From contig NC_063258.1 of assembly GCF_019578655.1 (NCBI RefSeq), forward strand, positions 17,488,802 to 17,552,801: 64,000 nt of DNA. Direction: 5' to 3'. The notes under the pieces are model-generated. The model saw only the letters and a list, made by a program, of their open reading frames with translations. It was not told the origin of the DNA and did no database searches. This stretch comes from Ricinus communis (Eukaryota > Streptophyta > Magnoliopsida > Malpighiales > Euphorbiaceae). The position numbers and the translations under genes are program-made. Each line of letters starts with the position of its first letter. Position 1 is the stretch's first letter. Positions 33,190 through 43,808 of the stretch are shown here, one piece after another.

Positions 33190-34376
33190 TCATTCGGATC
33201 ACCCTTTCTGTGCATACAAAGCCAGGTCAACTCGTTGCTCACTATCCAACGAGTTACAATGATATCGCTTTAGCCGATGGCCGTTCACTTTAAAGTTCCC
33301 CTTCTCTGGATGATGCAACTCTACCACTACATATGGAAAGACTTGTCCGATCTGAAATGGTCCGGACCAGCAGTGCGTAGCTTTCGGGAAGCAGGGCGAG
33401 AGTTGTAAAGCAACACTCGATCCCCAACCTGAAATTCCTTAGGCTCACGAATCCTTTGATCATGCCATTTCTTAGTCCTTGCTTTGTAAGTTGAGGAGTT
33501 TTCGTATACTGCTGGCACCACTCATCTAGCTCACTCGACGCCATTGTCGCTCCTTACCCTGCGAATCAATATCAAAGTTACAAGTTCTAAGGGCCCAAAG
33601 TGCCCTATGCTCTAACTCAACAGGCAAATGACATGACTTTCCATAAACAAGGCGATAGGGCGTAAAACCTATAGATGTCCTAAAAGCGATCCTAAACGCC
33701 CATAATGCATCATCTAACTTAAGAGTCCAGTCCTTCCCATCGGTACTAACGGTTCTCTCTAAAATACGTTTAATACCCCTATTAGTTACCTCAACCACGC
33801 CCCACTAGTCTAGGGGTGATAGGGAGTAGAGAACCGATGAGTAACTCCGCATCGCTTAAGTACTTTCTCTAATTGGGTGTTGCAGAAATGTGTTCCTCTA
33901 TCACTAATAAGCGCCCTAGGTATGCCAAACCTAGCAAACAATCACTTAAGGAACCTGCAGATAACCCTAGCATCATCAGTGGCTACAGCTTGAGCTTCAG
34001 GCCACTTAGAGAAATATTCAACAGCAACCAGAATGTACTTATTACCATACGAAGACGGAAAGGGTCCCATGAAGTCGATGCCCCAGACATCAAAAATCTC
34101 AACGACTTGCACACTGGTTTGGGGCATCTCATGACGAGAAGAGATATTACCTGCGCGCTGGCAAGGGTCACAAACCTTAACAAATTTCCGTGCATCCTGG
34201 AAGAGCGTAGGCCAATAGAATCCTACCTCTAGCACCTTCCTCGCAGTATGGTTTGCTGCTTGATGACCTCCAGTGGGTCTCTCATGGCATTGCTTCAATA
34301 TTTGGAGAGTCTCCTCGCCATATACACAGCGAATCACCCGATCCGCACATACTTTAAACAAAAGGGATATTCCCAA
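33190..34376 (-). pseudogene. Element D integrase
   Basis: Integrase joins element cDNA to the target. The minus strand from 34376 has the zinc-binding HHCC region ([20 protein letters not shown], then CDPCQRAG) and the core [20 protein letters not shown] with the first catalytic Asp, then [19 protein letters not shown]. The second Asp and the Glu region at 33800-33940 is frameshifted. The C-terminal part DDALWAFRIAF, TPYRLVYGKSCHLPVELEH is at 33526-33798 and a further piece (YKARTKKWHDQRI, KEFQVGDRVLLYN) follows. Frameshifts make it inactive. Confidence 0.87.
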
Positions 34377-34920
34377 ATATAGTATTTCAAATCAGCGAAG
34401 AATTTCTTCTTTTACCGATATGTCATACCCTTGGTAGAACCCTAGCAACCAAATAGTTAGCATAATCGGGAAAACCAGGGAGTATCGTTGTATACACCGA
34501 GTGACATACAAATGTTCTTCCGGAAATCGATCATCTATGGTCGTCTCATCAAGTGCATCTAAGTGAGGATTTTCCAATCTCGATAAATGGTCATTGCCGG
34601 ATTCTTCAGCGCCTTCTTATCCTTGATCTCGATGTCAAATTCTTGTAACAAAAGAATCCATAGAATCAATCTCGGTTTCGCATCATTTTCGTGAATAAGT
34701 ACCTCAATGCCGAGTGGTCCGTGAAGACAATGGTTTTGGAGAGAACGAGGTATAATCTAAACTTGTCGAAGGCGTAAACAACCGCCAATAACTCCTTCCT
34801 CTGTGGTGGTGTAGTGTTCTTGGGCTCTGTCAAGGTCTTGCTAGCGTAGTAAATGGGTTGAAACTTCTTTTCAATCCTCTGTCCAAACCACGACTCCAAT
34901 CGCATAATCACTAGCATCGC
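34377..34920 (-). pseudogene. Element D RNase H and tether to IN
   Basis: Minus-strand [37 protein letters not shown] with the catalytic Glu, and IVFTDHSALRYLF with a catalytic Asp identify RNase H. A frameshift after LFTK and another near 34620 separate it from the NPHLDALDETTIDDRFPEEH tether at 34392-34577. Order and spacing are as in F. Confidence 0.85.
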
Positions 34921-35985
34921 ACATCGGGTTCAAAGGCGGCTCCCAATCGGGAGAAACCATGATTGGGGTACTGAGTTAGAAGTTTCTTAAGTAACTCAAA
35001 AGTCGCCACGCATGCATCATCAAAAATAAAAGGTACATCCTTAACTAACAATTGAGTGAGGGGCCTAGCAATCTTAGAAAAATCTGTAATAAATCTCCTA
35101 TAAAACCCTGCATGGCCCAGAAAACTCCTAACAGCCTTAATAGAACTAGGAGGAGGTAGCTTAGATATTACTTCTACCTTAGCTCTATCCACCTCCATCC
35201 CAGCCTGAGAGATCTTATGCCCTAAAACAATCCCCTCTCTCACCATGAAATGACATTTTTCCTAGTTTAGTACCAAGTTAGCCTCAATACATCTAGCTAA
35301 CATGCGCTCAAGGTTTGCCAAACAAAGAGAGAAAGAATTACCAAAAATAGAGAAGTCATCCATAAATACCTCCACAGACTCCTCAATCATGTCCTCAAAA
35401 ATAGCCATCATGCACCGCTGAAATGTAGTTGGTGCATTGCATAGTCCGAATGGCATCCGTCTATAAGCAAACGTCCCATATGGGCAGGTGAAGGTAGTCT
35501 TCTCTTGGTCCTCAGGTGCAATAGGAATCTGAAAGTAACCTGAAACGCCATCAAGAAAATAATAAAATATGTGACCTGCTAAACGTTCAATCATCTGATC
35601 AATGAAACGAAGAGGAAAGTGGTCCTTCCGAGTTGCATCATTAAGCCTACGACCAATGCAAACTCGGGCTATTCCGTCCGAGTCGGGATCAGCTCATCCT
35701 TCTCATTCCTTACCACTGTGATGCCTCCTTTCTTGGGTACAACTGCAGGACTAACCCACGAACTGGCCGGGAAATGGGATATATCAAACCTGCATCAAGA
35801 AGTTTAATTACCTCCTTCTTTACCACTTCTTTCATGTTCGGATTGAGTCGTCTTTGAGGCTGAGCAATGAAACTGGCTGTCCCCCAATGAAATCTTATGA
35901 GAGCGAAACTTGGATTTATGCCCGGGATATCGGCTATATTGAAAGCAAAGGCCTTCTTGTACTTCCTTAGAACTTCCAATGACAT
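34921..35985 (-). pseudogene. Element D reverse transcriptase
   Basis: RT copies element RNA into DNA. On the minus strand: RLNPNMKEVVKKEVIKLLDAG, VSGYFQIPIAPEDQEKTTF, GTFAYRRMPFGLCNAPTTF and the catalytic EVFMDDFSIFGNSF (about 35340-35385). A stop follows ANLVLN; the thumb and connection part continues at 34911-35246 with VLGHKIS, FLGHAGFYRRFITDFSKIARP. A frameshift near 35640-35710 breaks the fingers. It is the best preserved RT of the Athila type in this window. Confidence 0.9.
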
Positions 35986-36770
35986 GGCTTGTTCTTCAGG
36001 GAGTTAGATCGGTACGCTATGATTCACTGGTAAGCGCTTCTCTTCATCCAGAAAGGCATAAACCAAGTGGCTCGGTAACTCCTTCAGTTCTAAAACTGGT
36101 GGGTCCTCGAATGAAGTCTTTACTTTCCACACCCCAGACCTGTCAAGAAAAAGATAGAGATCAGTTGACAAGCTCGGCTCAGAAGCCAATAAAACAGCGA
36201 GTTGCTCCAACACTTGCTCGTTGGACAACTCCTCCTCATCCCTCGTACTAATGCTACTTGCAAAGGGTCGAACATAAAATTTCTTGTAAATGGGACTCAA
36301 CCACATCATCAATCACATCAATAGAACATACAGTATTATCATAGTCCAGTGACTGTCTCATGGAAGTGGCCAGGTCAAAGGTAATGGTCTCATCATTAAC
36401 TCTAAGCTTAAGCTTTCCATCGCTTATATCGATAACAGCCCTCGATGTAGCTAGGAAAGGCCTACCCAGGATAAGAGGCACAGTGCTATCACCCTCCATA
36501 TCCATTACCACAAAATCTACAGGAAAGATAAATTTATCTACCTTTATAAGTACATCTTCAACAATACCTCTAGGAATTTTAACAGTCCTATCTGCTAATT
36601 GAACACTCATCCTAGTAGGCTTTGGCTCATGCAACCCTAATTTGGCAAATAAACTAGTGGGCATTAAGTTAATACTGGCTCCTAAATCAGCCAATGCACC
36701 ACTAATTGATAAATCACCAATCATACAAGGGATAGTAAAACTCCCTAGATCTCGTCGCTTGAGTGGCAGT
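35986..36770 (-). pseudogene. Element D aspartic protease and linker to RT
   Basis: Minus-strand MIGDLSISGALADLGASINLMP carries the DLGAS active site; RMSVQLADRTVKIPRGIVEDV, VDKFIFPVDFVVMDMEGD and PLILGRPFLATSRAVID follow. The 36254-36724 frame is open through the protease core. The linker (DEEELSNEQVLEQLAVLLA, PVLELKELPSHLVYAFLDEE) follows in another frame at 36004-36312. This ordinary protease-RT joint contrasts with the tail in B and C. Confidence 0.88.
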
Positions 36771-36779
36771 TTGTTTTGG

Positions 36780-38523
36780 AGAATAGCTGAACACTACTTA
36801 TTAAGCACCACCTGACCAAGATCCTCCAACTTCCTCTTATTGCTCAAAATCTCCTTTAAGAACTTGGCGTATTTCGGCATCTGTGAAATTGCCTCAACAA
36901 AAGGTAAGTTAATTTTCAGCTGCTTAAATAAGTCAAGAAACTTACTGTATTGCTTGTCCACCATATCCTATCTCAACCTTGCAGGATATGTCGGCCGATG
37001 CTCCCTTACGAGGGCTCTTTGCTTGTCTTCTTTCTTTCTCTCATTCTCTACCATCTCAAGGTCCGGTCCTTCCTTAGCCGGCTCGACACCTTGCGATTGT
37101 ATTATCCTTATCAGCTAAAGGCAAAGAACCAGTCAAATTCTTATCTGAACGCAAGGTGATAGCTTTGCAATGCTCCCTCGGGTTTGACTCTGTAGTGCTA
37201 GGGAGCGATCCTGAAGGTCTCTCTAAAAGCATCTTAGAAATTTGGCCAATTTAAGTCTCCAAGTTCTAAATCGAGGCCTGCTGATTCCTAAGTGCACTAT
37301 CACTTCGGAATCTTGTTTCCCCGTAGATGTCACAAACTTCATCATGAGCTCCTCTAAATTTGACTTCTTTTCTTGGGAGGAGGAGCTTGTGCAGCCCAAC
37401 CGGTTATTCTGCTGTTGATGAAGTCTTTGGAAACCTGGCGGACCCTAGGCATTATTGTTCCTCCAACTGAAATTGGGGTGATTGCGCCATCCAGGGTTGT
37501 ATGTATTGCTGTAGGGGTTATTCTGTTGTCTTGGGGCATTCCCCATATAATCAACCTGTTCAACATCAGAAGATATAGTAGAATTAGATGGAAAACTAAT
37601 AGAAGATGAAGCAAACATACCTCCCGATGCAGATTCAGCCATGTCGAGCCACCATAAAACTTCATGACCAACGTTCATTGCGTGAGCCAAGCATCTGAGT
37701 TGGTCGATCTTCTTGGTTAGAAGCTCCACTTGAGCTCGCCAAGGCTACTGTAGAGTCCACTTGGTTGACCACTCCTTGTCTTCCTGGTCGGCTCCTAGAG
37801 GATTGCCAACGATAGTTGTTCATGGCCATTTCCTCTATCAAGTTCCCGAGCTTGCTCGGGCATCTCTTGTTTAGCGCCCCTGCGGCATCCACCATCGCCT
37901 CGTTGCGAGGTTCAACCCATTGTAGAAGGTCCCAGACACCGCATCCACACCGGCAATCCGTGATGTGGGCAGCATCTCAAAAGATCTTTAAATCTCTCCC
38001 ATGCATCGTACATGCTTTCATCATCAAACTGCACAAAAGAAGATATGTCATTTCTAAGTTTAGCAGTTTTAGCGGGAGGAAAATACTTATATAGAAATTT
38101 TTCGGCCAACGCCTTCCAGGTAGTGATCGTCTGTTGTGGAAGAGATTGCAACCATCTCTTTGCTCTGTCCCTCAAGGAAAATGGAAACAATCTCAGCCGA
38201 ATGGCATCATCGGTTGTTCCATTTATTTTGAATATGTCACAAATCTCCAAAAAGTTAGAGATATGTGCATTGGGATCCTCGCTGGGCAATCCTCCAAACT
38301 GCACGCTTTGTTGGATCATCTGGATAACATTGGCCTTTATCTCAAAATTGTTGGCCGCTACAGCAGGTCTGACTATACTAGTTTTCGTCCCATCCAAAGA
38401 TGGTCGAGCAAACTTGTACATCATCCTTTGATCCTCATCGGCGTGGGGGTCATGGTTTTCCATCGTGTCTAGTCTATCCACAGGTACCTCAACCTCAATC
38501 TCCTCCTCTTCTAATTGCAACCT
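36780..38523 (-). pseudogene. Element D gag, start missing
   Basis: From the junction near 38523 the minus strand reads QLEEEEIEVEVPVDRLDTMEN, then a 202-codon open stretch with the capsid domain: [70 protein letters not shown]. Frameshifts follow near 37900 and in the nucleocapsid part, which has GNAPRQQNNPYSNTYNPGW and a decayed knuckle. The spacer before the protease is at 36800-37150. The first ~25 codons, primer site and 5' LTR are gone. The capsid is very similar to that of B. Confidence 0.88.
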
Positions 38524-38530
38524 CTACCAA
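38515..38530. other. Deletion junction between D (minus) and E (plus)
   Basis: Left of about 38523 the minus strand is D's gag; right of it the plus strand is E's gag-protease spacer (AKELEKEEAKEIPLREYQP). D's 5' end, the 5' half of C and about 500-600 bp of E's gag are missing. No target duplication is present. Confidence 0.8.
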
Positions 38531-39535
38531 GGCAAAGGAACTAGAGAAGGAAGAGGCAAAGGAGATTCCACTGAGGGAATACCAACCCAATATCCTGTAC
38601 CCTGCTAGATTAAAGCAGGCGCAAGTCGAGCAGTAGTTTGGTAAATTCCTAGATATTTTTAAACAACTTCATATAAATTTACCTTTTATTAAAGTTATTT
38701 CACAGATGCCTCGATATGCGAAGTTCTTAAAGGAGATTCTTAGTAACAAGAGGAAATTTGAGGACTCGGTGTGCGTGACGTTAAACGAGGAATGTCCGGC
38801 AATTTTCCTAAACAAGTTACTAGAAAAGCGACATGATCCAGGGAGTTTTACTATTCCGTATGTTATAGGTAACTTATCTGTCAATGATGCCTTAGCTGAT
38901 TTAGGGGCTGGAACCAATGTAAAGCCGAACAATATGTTTGTAAAATTGGGGCTGGGAGAGACCAAACCCATTAGGATGAGTATACAATTAGCTGATAGAT
39001 CTGTTAAGTATCCTAGGGGTATTCTAGAGAATGTGCTAGTAAAAGTAAATAAATTTATATTTGTTATCGATTTTGTGATCTTAACATGGACAGTGAGAGT
39101 AGTGTACCCTTAATTCTAGGAAGACCTTTTCTTGCAACATCTAAGCCAATGATAGATGTTTGTGATGGAAAGTTAAAACTTAGGGTAGGAGATGAGGCTG
39201 TCACCTTTGACTTGCATAATCCCATAAGCTAGTCTTTAGATCATAATAATGTTGTATATGTTGTTAATGTAATTGACGATGATATTGAGACACAGTTGTA
39301 GGAAGTGTTAGTTGAAGACCCTCTACATGTCACTTTGCCAAGGGGAGAAAAGCATGAGCTGTCAAATGAGGAAGTGTTGGAGCAGCTTGAATTTATGTTA
39401 GCAAACGAGCCAAGCTGCAATACTAATGAGTTTATTTTGATTGATAGGATAGGTGTGCAAAAGTTGAGGCCATCACTTGAGGAACCGTTGGTTCTCTATT
39501 TGAAAGAGCTTCCATAGCATCTTGACTATGCGTAT
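38525..39535 (+). pseudogene. Element E gag-protease spacer, protease and linker
   Basis: The plus strand resumes with the Lys/Glu-rich spacer, FGKFLDIFKQLHINLPF and SQMPRYAKFLKEILSNKRK. The protease has GSFTIPYVIGN and the active-site block DALADLGAGTN, where the usual DLGAS has become DLGAG. RMSIQLADRSVKYPRGILENV and a frame change near 39085 lead to PLILGRPFLATS. The linker (EKHELSNEEVLEQLEFMLAN, RPSLEEPLVLYLKELP) is at 39305-39517. Stops at 38635 and 39231 are additional damage. Confidence 0.85.
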
Positions 39536-39780
39536 ATGGATAAGGATAATTGGCTGTCGGTCATTCCAGCAGCAGACTGGACAACTGAGGTGAGGGAAAG
39601 GACATTGCCCACTGGAAGGAACTACCTAAAAGCGGCTGTTTGGAGGACTGCTGACATTCTGAGGACCTATAACATGGCAGTTAAATCATAGTAGATGTCA
39701 AACTCGCACATGAAGGGAGTTATCACCGAGTCCAGCTAAATGACTCGAGGACGAAAAAGAAGCACATTTGGTAGGCATTC
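39518..39780 (+). pseudogene. Element E linker end joined to end of pol (RT-IN deletion)
   Basis: After the linker (HLDYAYMDKDN, then a damaged counterpart of the block that in A and F reads SLRKY and KIADIP) the sequence reaches stops near 39687 and the end-of-pol motif GTCCAGCTAAATGACTCGAG with the GGCATTCCC box at 39770. About 3 kb of RT, RNase H and IN are missing. The joint is later in the polyprotein than in B and C, so this is a separate deletion. Confidence 0.72.
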
Positions 39781-40064
39781 CCATATTTAGCTTTACATTT
39801 TTCTTTTTATTTTATCAGTCGTTTGCATGTTTGATGGTAGTTAGAGCACTTGCTTAGTGACTAAACCTAATTGCATGAAGCTAGGGTTTTAATAACTTAA
39901 GTCGGATTTATGGTGATTGATGAAGATGAAATTCTCTATTTGATACATTTTTACTTGAATTATAGCCTAAATGTGTACGTGTATGTGTTGAACGCGGGTA
40001 GGGAGTTTGGCGGTTCGAGATGTAGAAGAAAAGCTTGGATTTTAGTAGTTCATCACAGTTTTCG
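39781..40064 (+). other. Element E non-coding stretch after pol
   Basis: T-rich sequence with no coding sign, between the end-of-pol motif and the CACGG cluster. Confidence 0.6.
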
Positions 40065-40310
40065 TGGGCATCATGGGTTGGATCCCTAGGCCGTGCTCCA
40101 TGATGAACATGCACATGAAGTGTTTGAAAAATCGAGCATCCACCACGGCTTCCGAAGGCACCACGGGAGGCAATACCAGGCTGTGCTGACCAGCGCAGCC
40201 ACGCCCTTGCCCATGGTGAACTTGCACATGGAGGATGCTTCAGGGTTCAGCATGGGCCGAGTCCCAGCACGGCCTTGCCCTCGCTCGTGCTGACCCCTAT
40301 GACTATAAAA
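40065..40310 (+). promoter_or_regulatory. Putative internal promoter of E's 3' ORF
   Basis: Words such as CCACGGC, GCACGGCC and CTCGTGCTG cluster at about 40085-40292, followed by TATAAAA at 40304-40310. The 5' splice site lies 105 bp after the TATA box. Same layout as C, D and F. Confidence 0.6.
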
Positions 40311-40409
40311 GCAAGCCATTTTAAACCTCCTTCAATTTTTCCCTCTTTAAAGTTCTAAGGTGCTTTTCTTCTTCTTCTCAATTTTTCTTACCTGTGTCGG
40401 CAATTTCAA

Positions 40410-40892
40410 GTAAGTCTATTTGCCTTTTGCTTTTATTTGGTTAAATTTGATTTTTCTTTTATGTATTTTTTATTATTTAGGACATTTTTTTATGATCTAG
40501 TAGTTGTCAATATTTATTGCTTTGATTGGTTTATTTTTTTATTTTTGTTTACACTGCTTGAGTTTGGTTTGGATTATATTTAGCTCATATTAGTTATTGT
40601 ATTTAGGTGATTTTGAATAATGAAATGCTAAGTTGGGGTTCGATAGCGGTAAATTAATTTGTGGCATTCTATTCTAAAAAATTAATAGCATAAATTCTCT
40701 TTATTTGGTGCGTAATAATGTGGGCTAGAATGCCATTGTGAATTGGTTTTCTACAAGAAATTGAGGCTTTAGTCTTAGTTTTAAGCCTAAAGTTTTCTGT
40801 TAGTCAAATTATAGTCGTTATGCTGCTAAATTTTCAGTATAATTTATATTAGCTAGATTTCTTGTTCAGATACTAATGATTGACTGTATTAG
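40410..40892 (+). other. Putative leader intron before E's 3' ORF
   Basis: TTTCAA|GTAAGT at 40409/40410 and CTGTATTAG at 40892 bound a T-rich 483-bp intron. TACTAATGATTG, close to an ideal branch point, is about 20 nt before the AG. The ATG follows 5 nt after the AG at 40898. Confidence 0.65.
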
Positions 40893-40897
40893 GCAAT

Positions 40898-41503
40898 ATG
40901 AGGGACCGAGATCAATCCGTCGAAAGCAACCGCAACGCACTGTTACTAGCAAGCGCTCGCGTGGCGAGGGAACTTCTTCTTCCACTTCACCTTCACCAGC
41001 ACTAGCACCAGCACCCCCAACACAACAACAACTAGTCCCAGCATGAAGAACACCAGCTATAAATCCACCCGCACCTGGTCGACATCCCTTATGGCCATTT
41101 CAGAATGCTGATAACGAGAGCTGTTACCAAGTCATGAGATGGATGCAAGTAATGGCTGGACGACGCGTTGACTTTGTATCCCTAGAGAGAGTGGGATTAG
41201 CTCAGGATGTTCATGCACTGTTCGACACACTACCTTACAAATGATTCTTCGACATCATTGAGCCTACCTACCACGAGCTCACTATTGGATTCCTCAGCAC
41301 CTTCTCCCTACAGCAACAAATCACAAATGGCGGAGTCCGAAGCACAAAATCAGCGATTCATCAATGATATGGAGTTTGACCTAGCAGGTTGCTTCATGGA
41401 TCTTGTGCCACCACCATCGCCCCCTCCTTCAGTGCCTTCCCCTACTCCTCACCCGCCAGCCGATCCAGCCAGTAAAGATGTGCCTTCGACAGACTACTAG
41501 TAA
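40898..41503 (+). pseudogene. Element E 3' ORF (env-position protein), frameshifted with internal deletion
   Basis: The ATG starts MRDRDQS; one frameshift later the basic SKRSRGEGTSSSTSPSP and Ala/Pro-rich part match C. The core is readable as QVMAGRRVDFVSLERVGL, FFDIIEPTYHELTIGF and LQQQITN. There, near 41330, the sequence jumps to the C-terminal end (SEAQNQRFINDMEFDLAGCF, then a Pro-rich end), losing most of the core and the coiled coil. Stops are also present. Confidence 0.8.
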
Positions 41504-42325
41504 TGATAAAAAGATTTATGCTCTATTTCTTTTCCTTTTCCTTTTTATTTTCTTTCTTTATTTTTATTTTTATTTTGTTTTGTTTTTGTTTCTTTTTGCA
41601 TTTTTATTTTATTTTCTTTCATTTTTCTTTCATCTTATGTTATTTTAGTAGAACACTTTGCCTTGCCTTTATTCTATGTACATTTAATATGATCTTCACT
41701 CTTCTTATGTGCTTGCTATGTTATAAACCCAATTTTGTTATAAATTCACTTAGTCTTTTTAATCATTCTTTGATGCTCCCTTCAATCCAAATTGGATAAT
41801 TGTTGTTGTTGTTTATGTCACTAATCATGCAGCCCCTATGTAAGCTGCTGTGGCATTCATTCTAAATAATTACATGATGTTTCAGTATACTTTACATCTC
41901 TATCCAAATACTCTTACCTTTACCTTAGCCGCATTTCAACCCTTGTAAAGACCCTTTGATTTTGGTATTCATTTATTCGCAGTAGTGAAGATGAGATTTA
42001 TGAGCAAGCTTATGGTAAACAGATTTTGTGTAGCTGCATTGAGGAAATTTTCTTGTTTACCTATAAACACTGTGAGTAATTTCAGAGATTCATGTGAGGC
42101 AATGGTTCTTGGTCTTTAATGCTGAGTTTTTATAAAAGTTGTACTTCGAGATGGTATTACTATAGTTCTTCTTTGAAGGTGTTTGATTTGTTTAGCTACT
42201 CGAGTTTCATTCTTTATATGTTGAATAAGGTGTTTGAAGTTGTGAACTTTAGCATGGATTTTGAGGGGTGATTGTTGCTTGTATATGTATTGAGTTATTG
42301 ATTGCTTGAGGACAAGCAAAAGCTT
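41504..42325 (+). other. Element E 3' non-coding region
   Basis: No protein is supported. A T-rich tract (41505-41640) follows the ORF. A weak version of the conserved hairpin is at 41828-41850 (GCAGC and GCTGC arms). The internal AAGTGTGGGG tract of B, C and D is not found. At 42304-42317 the hairpin GCTTG-AGGA-CAAGC precedes the polypurine tract. Confidence 0.65.
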
Positions 42326-42340
42326 AAGTGTGGGGTGATT
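42326..42340 (+). other. Element E polypurine tract
   Basis: AAGTGTGGGGTGATT directly before the 3' LTR. Confidence 0.85.
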
Positions 42341-43803
42341 TGATGTGCATTGTTTTATACATGATTATATGCCCAATTACTTCCATTTTTGTGCATAGTT
42401 ATCTTATTTTATGCCAGAATCACCTTTGTTTTGGTTCCTTTCATGTTTTAGGTGATTATCGATGGACATTATCAGTAGTCGAGGGAAATACGTGCAAAAA
42501 CGGACTCAAATTTGTCAAAATTGATTAAGGGCTATCATTTCAAGGTTGAGCACGACTTGAACTCTAACCGTGCTAAACCATCAACACTTGACCCTCAAGA
42601 GTGTCATGTTGGCACGGTTTTCGAGGCCACCACGGCCTCCATCATGGCCCGTGGTGGCTCAAGACCAGGAAGGGCAACCTAATTTGTGAGACTCTAGGTC
42701 CAAAGGCGCTTAGACTCGCCTGCGCCGATCAACACGTGCTTGACCACGGGCGTGCTGAAACATTTATATAGGCAAATGCGAATTATTTTGCTAGGGTTCG
42801 ATTTTCTGACTAGATTTCTTACATACATGCACGAGCCATACTTTTCCAGACTTCAATATTCGAATTTGGGAGACTATTCGCCTATTTAAGGAAGGATTAC
42901 ATTGGTTTAAACATCACGTCAAAGATCAAGAGTGGATTTGGAGGCATTCAAGAGGCAATTTAGGGTTCATCATTCAGATTTTGGGATTTAGGGCTTTTCA
43001 TCCGACTTCAAGAAGAAGGGTGTACATGCTCTCAAATTGCTTTTCTGTATTTGTTCCTTACTTTGTGTTGCTTATTAGCATGAGTAGCTAGAATTGTTAA
43101 ACCTATTGGGGTTCCTATGTTGTTGGATTGCATTTAATGTTTATGAGACTTTGATTATCAATGCTTGTTTCTTCTTGCTTTCATTATTAATGAGAAATCA
43201 CATTATTTATGAGACGTTGTGAGTTGTGGTGTTTAGATTGCTTTATGTAATTGAGAAGTTCATTTAGCAATTAGAAATTTGAATAGCAAGAACTGGTTAA
43301 TGATCACTTAGAGATAAGGGTAATTGACTAGCCGGATTAAGAATTAACAACTCTTAATAGTGGTGGATTTAATCTTAAGGCTAACCTAAAATCAATCATT
43401 TGGAATAGATTCCATCGTTTAGGTTCTTAGGTTTAGGAATTCGATATTCTCGAGAGGGAAATCGAATTCAATTTAGAATCCACTCACGGGTAATTGCAAT
43501 TAGTAATCAATATAATCTCTACCTTCACTAAAATCTAAGTAACTTAGGTCCCCTTGGGTTTGCTTTTTCCTTTGATTGTTTCACGAAATCCTTTCAAACT
43601 ATCTAACATTTAGTTAATGACTTAGCTTGCACATAATCATAGAATAGCAACTTCATCGATTTATTAAGCTTAGATAACATAAGATGCTACAGTAGTTCTA
43701 GGATCACCCTTTTCCGAGAATATGACCTTGATACTCGCCATTAGTGCTAGTCTGCATCAATAGGTTTACTTCCTTAGATTGTAGCTACATAGAAAGCTTA
43801 TTA
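42341..43803 (+). repeat. Element E 3' LTR
   Basis: Starts TGATGTGCATTG and ends AGCTTATTA, the terminal CA mutated to TA. It matches 16066-17545 along its length. CACGG words at 42550-42760 precede TTTATATAGG at about 42764. The AATCC duplication follows. Confidence 0.9.
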
Positions 43804-43808
43804 AATCC
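43804..43808 (+). repeat. Target-site duplication of E, right copy (AATCC)
   Basis: Follows the 3' LTR, then repeat R continues with ATGCATGTAAGG. Confidence 0.88.

Larger units (their letters stand above)
28140..38523 (-). mobile_element. Element D: Athila-type retrotransposon with complete pol, 5' end deleted
   Basis: Read on the minus strand: gag (from 38523), protease, RT, RNase H, IN, CACGG cluster and TATA, leader intron, 3' ORF, internal and terminal polypurine tracts, and 3' LTR ending at 28140. The 5' LTR, the primer site and the first ~25 gag codons are missing at a junction with E. D lies in C's protease; the bases before it are ATAAC. Its LTR type is that of C, so it represents the enzyme-bearing member of that family. 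All genes have frameshifts or stops. Confidence 0.87.
16066..43803 (+). mobile_element. Element E: Athila-type retrotransposon lacking RT-IN, host of C, D and two solo LTRs
   Basis: Both LTRs (16066-17545 and 42341-43803), a perfect tRNA-Asp primer site, a polypurine tract and the duplication AATCC (16061-16065 and 43804-43808) are present. The inverted copy of repeat R at about 48925 shows the same site empty. Gag is split at 18783 by C. E resumes near 38525 with the gag-protease spacer, protease, linker and then directly the end-of-pol and 3' ORF region, so RT, RNase H and IN are absent. This deletion differs from that of B and C. About 500-600 bp of gag were lost with the C/D deletion. Confidence 0.9.

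Noticed and set aside
41505..41800. Long hydrophobic open frames in E's 3' region as membrane proteins
   Set aside because: They come from T-rich runs giving Phe and Leu, overlap in several frames and follow the end of the 3' ORF; they are composition artefacts.
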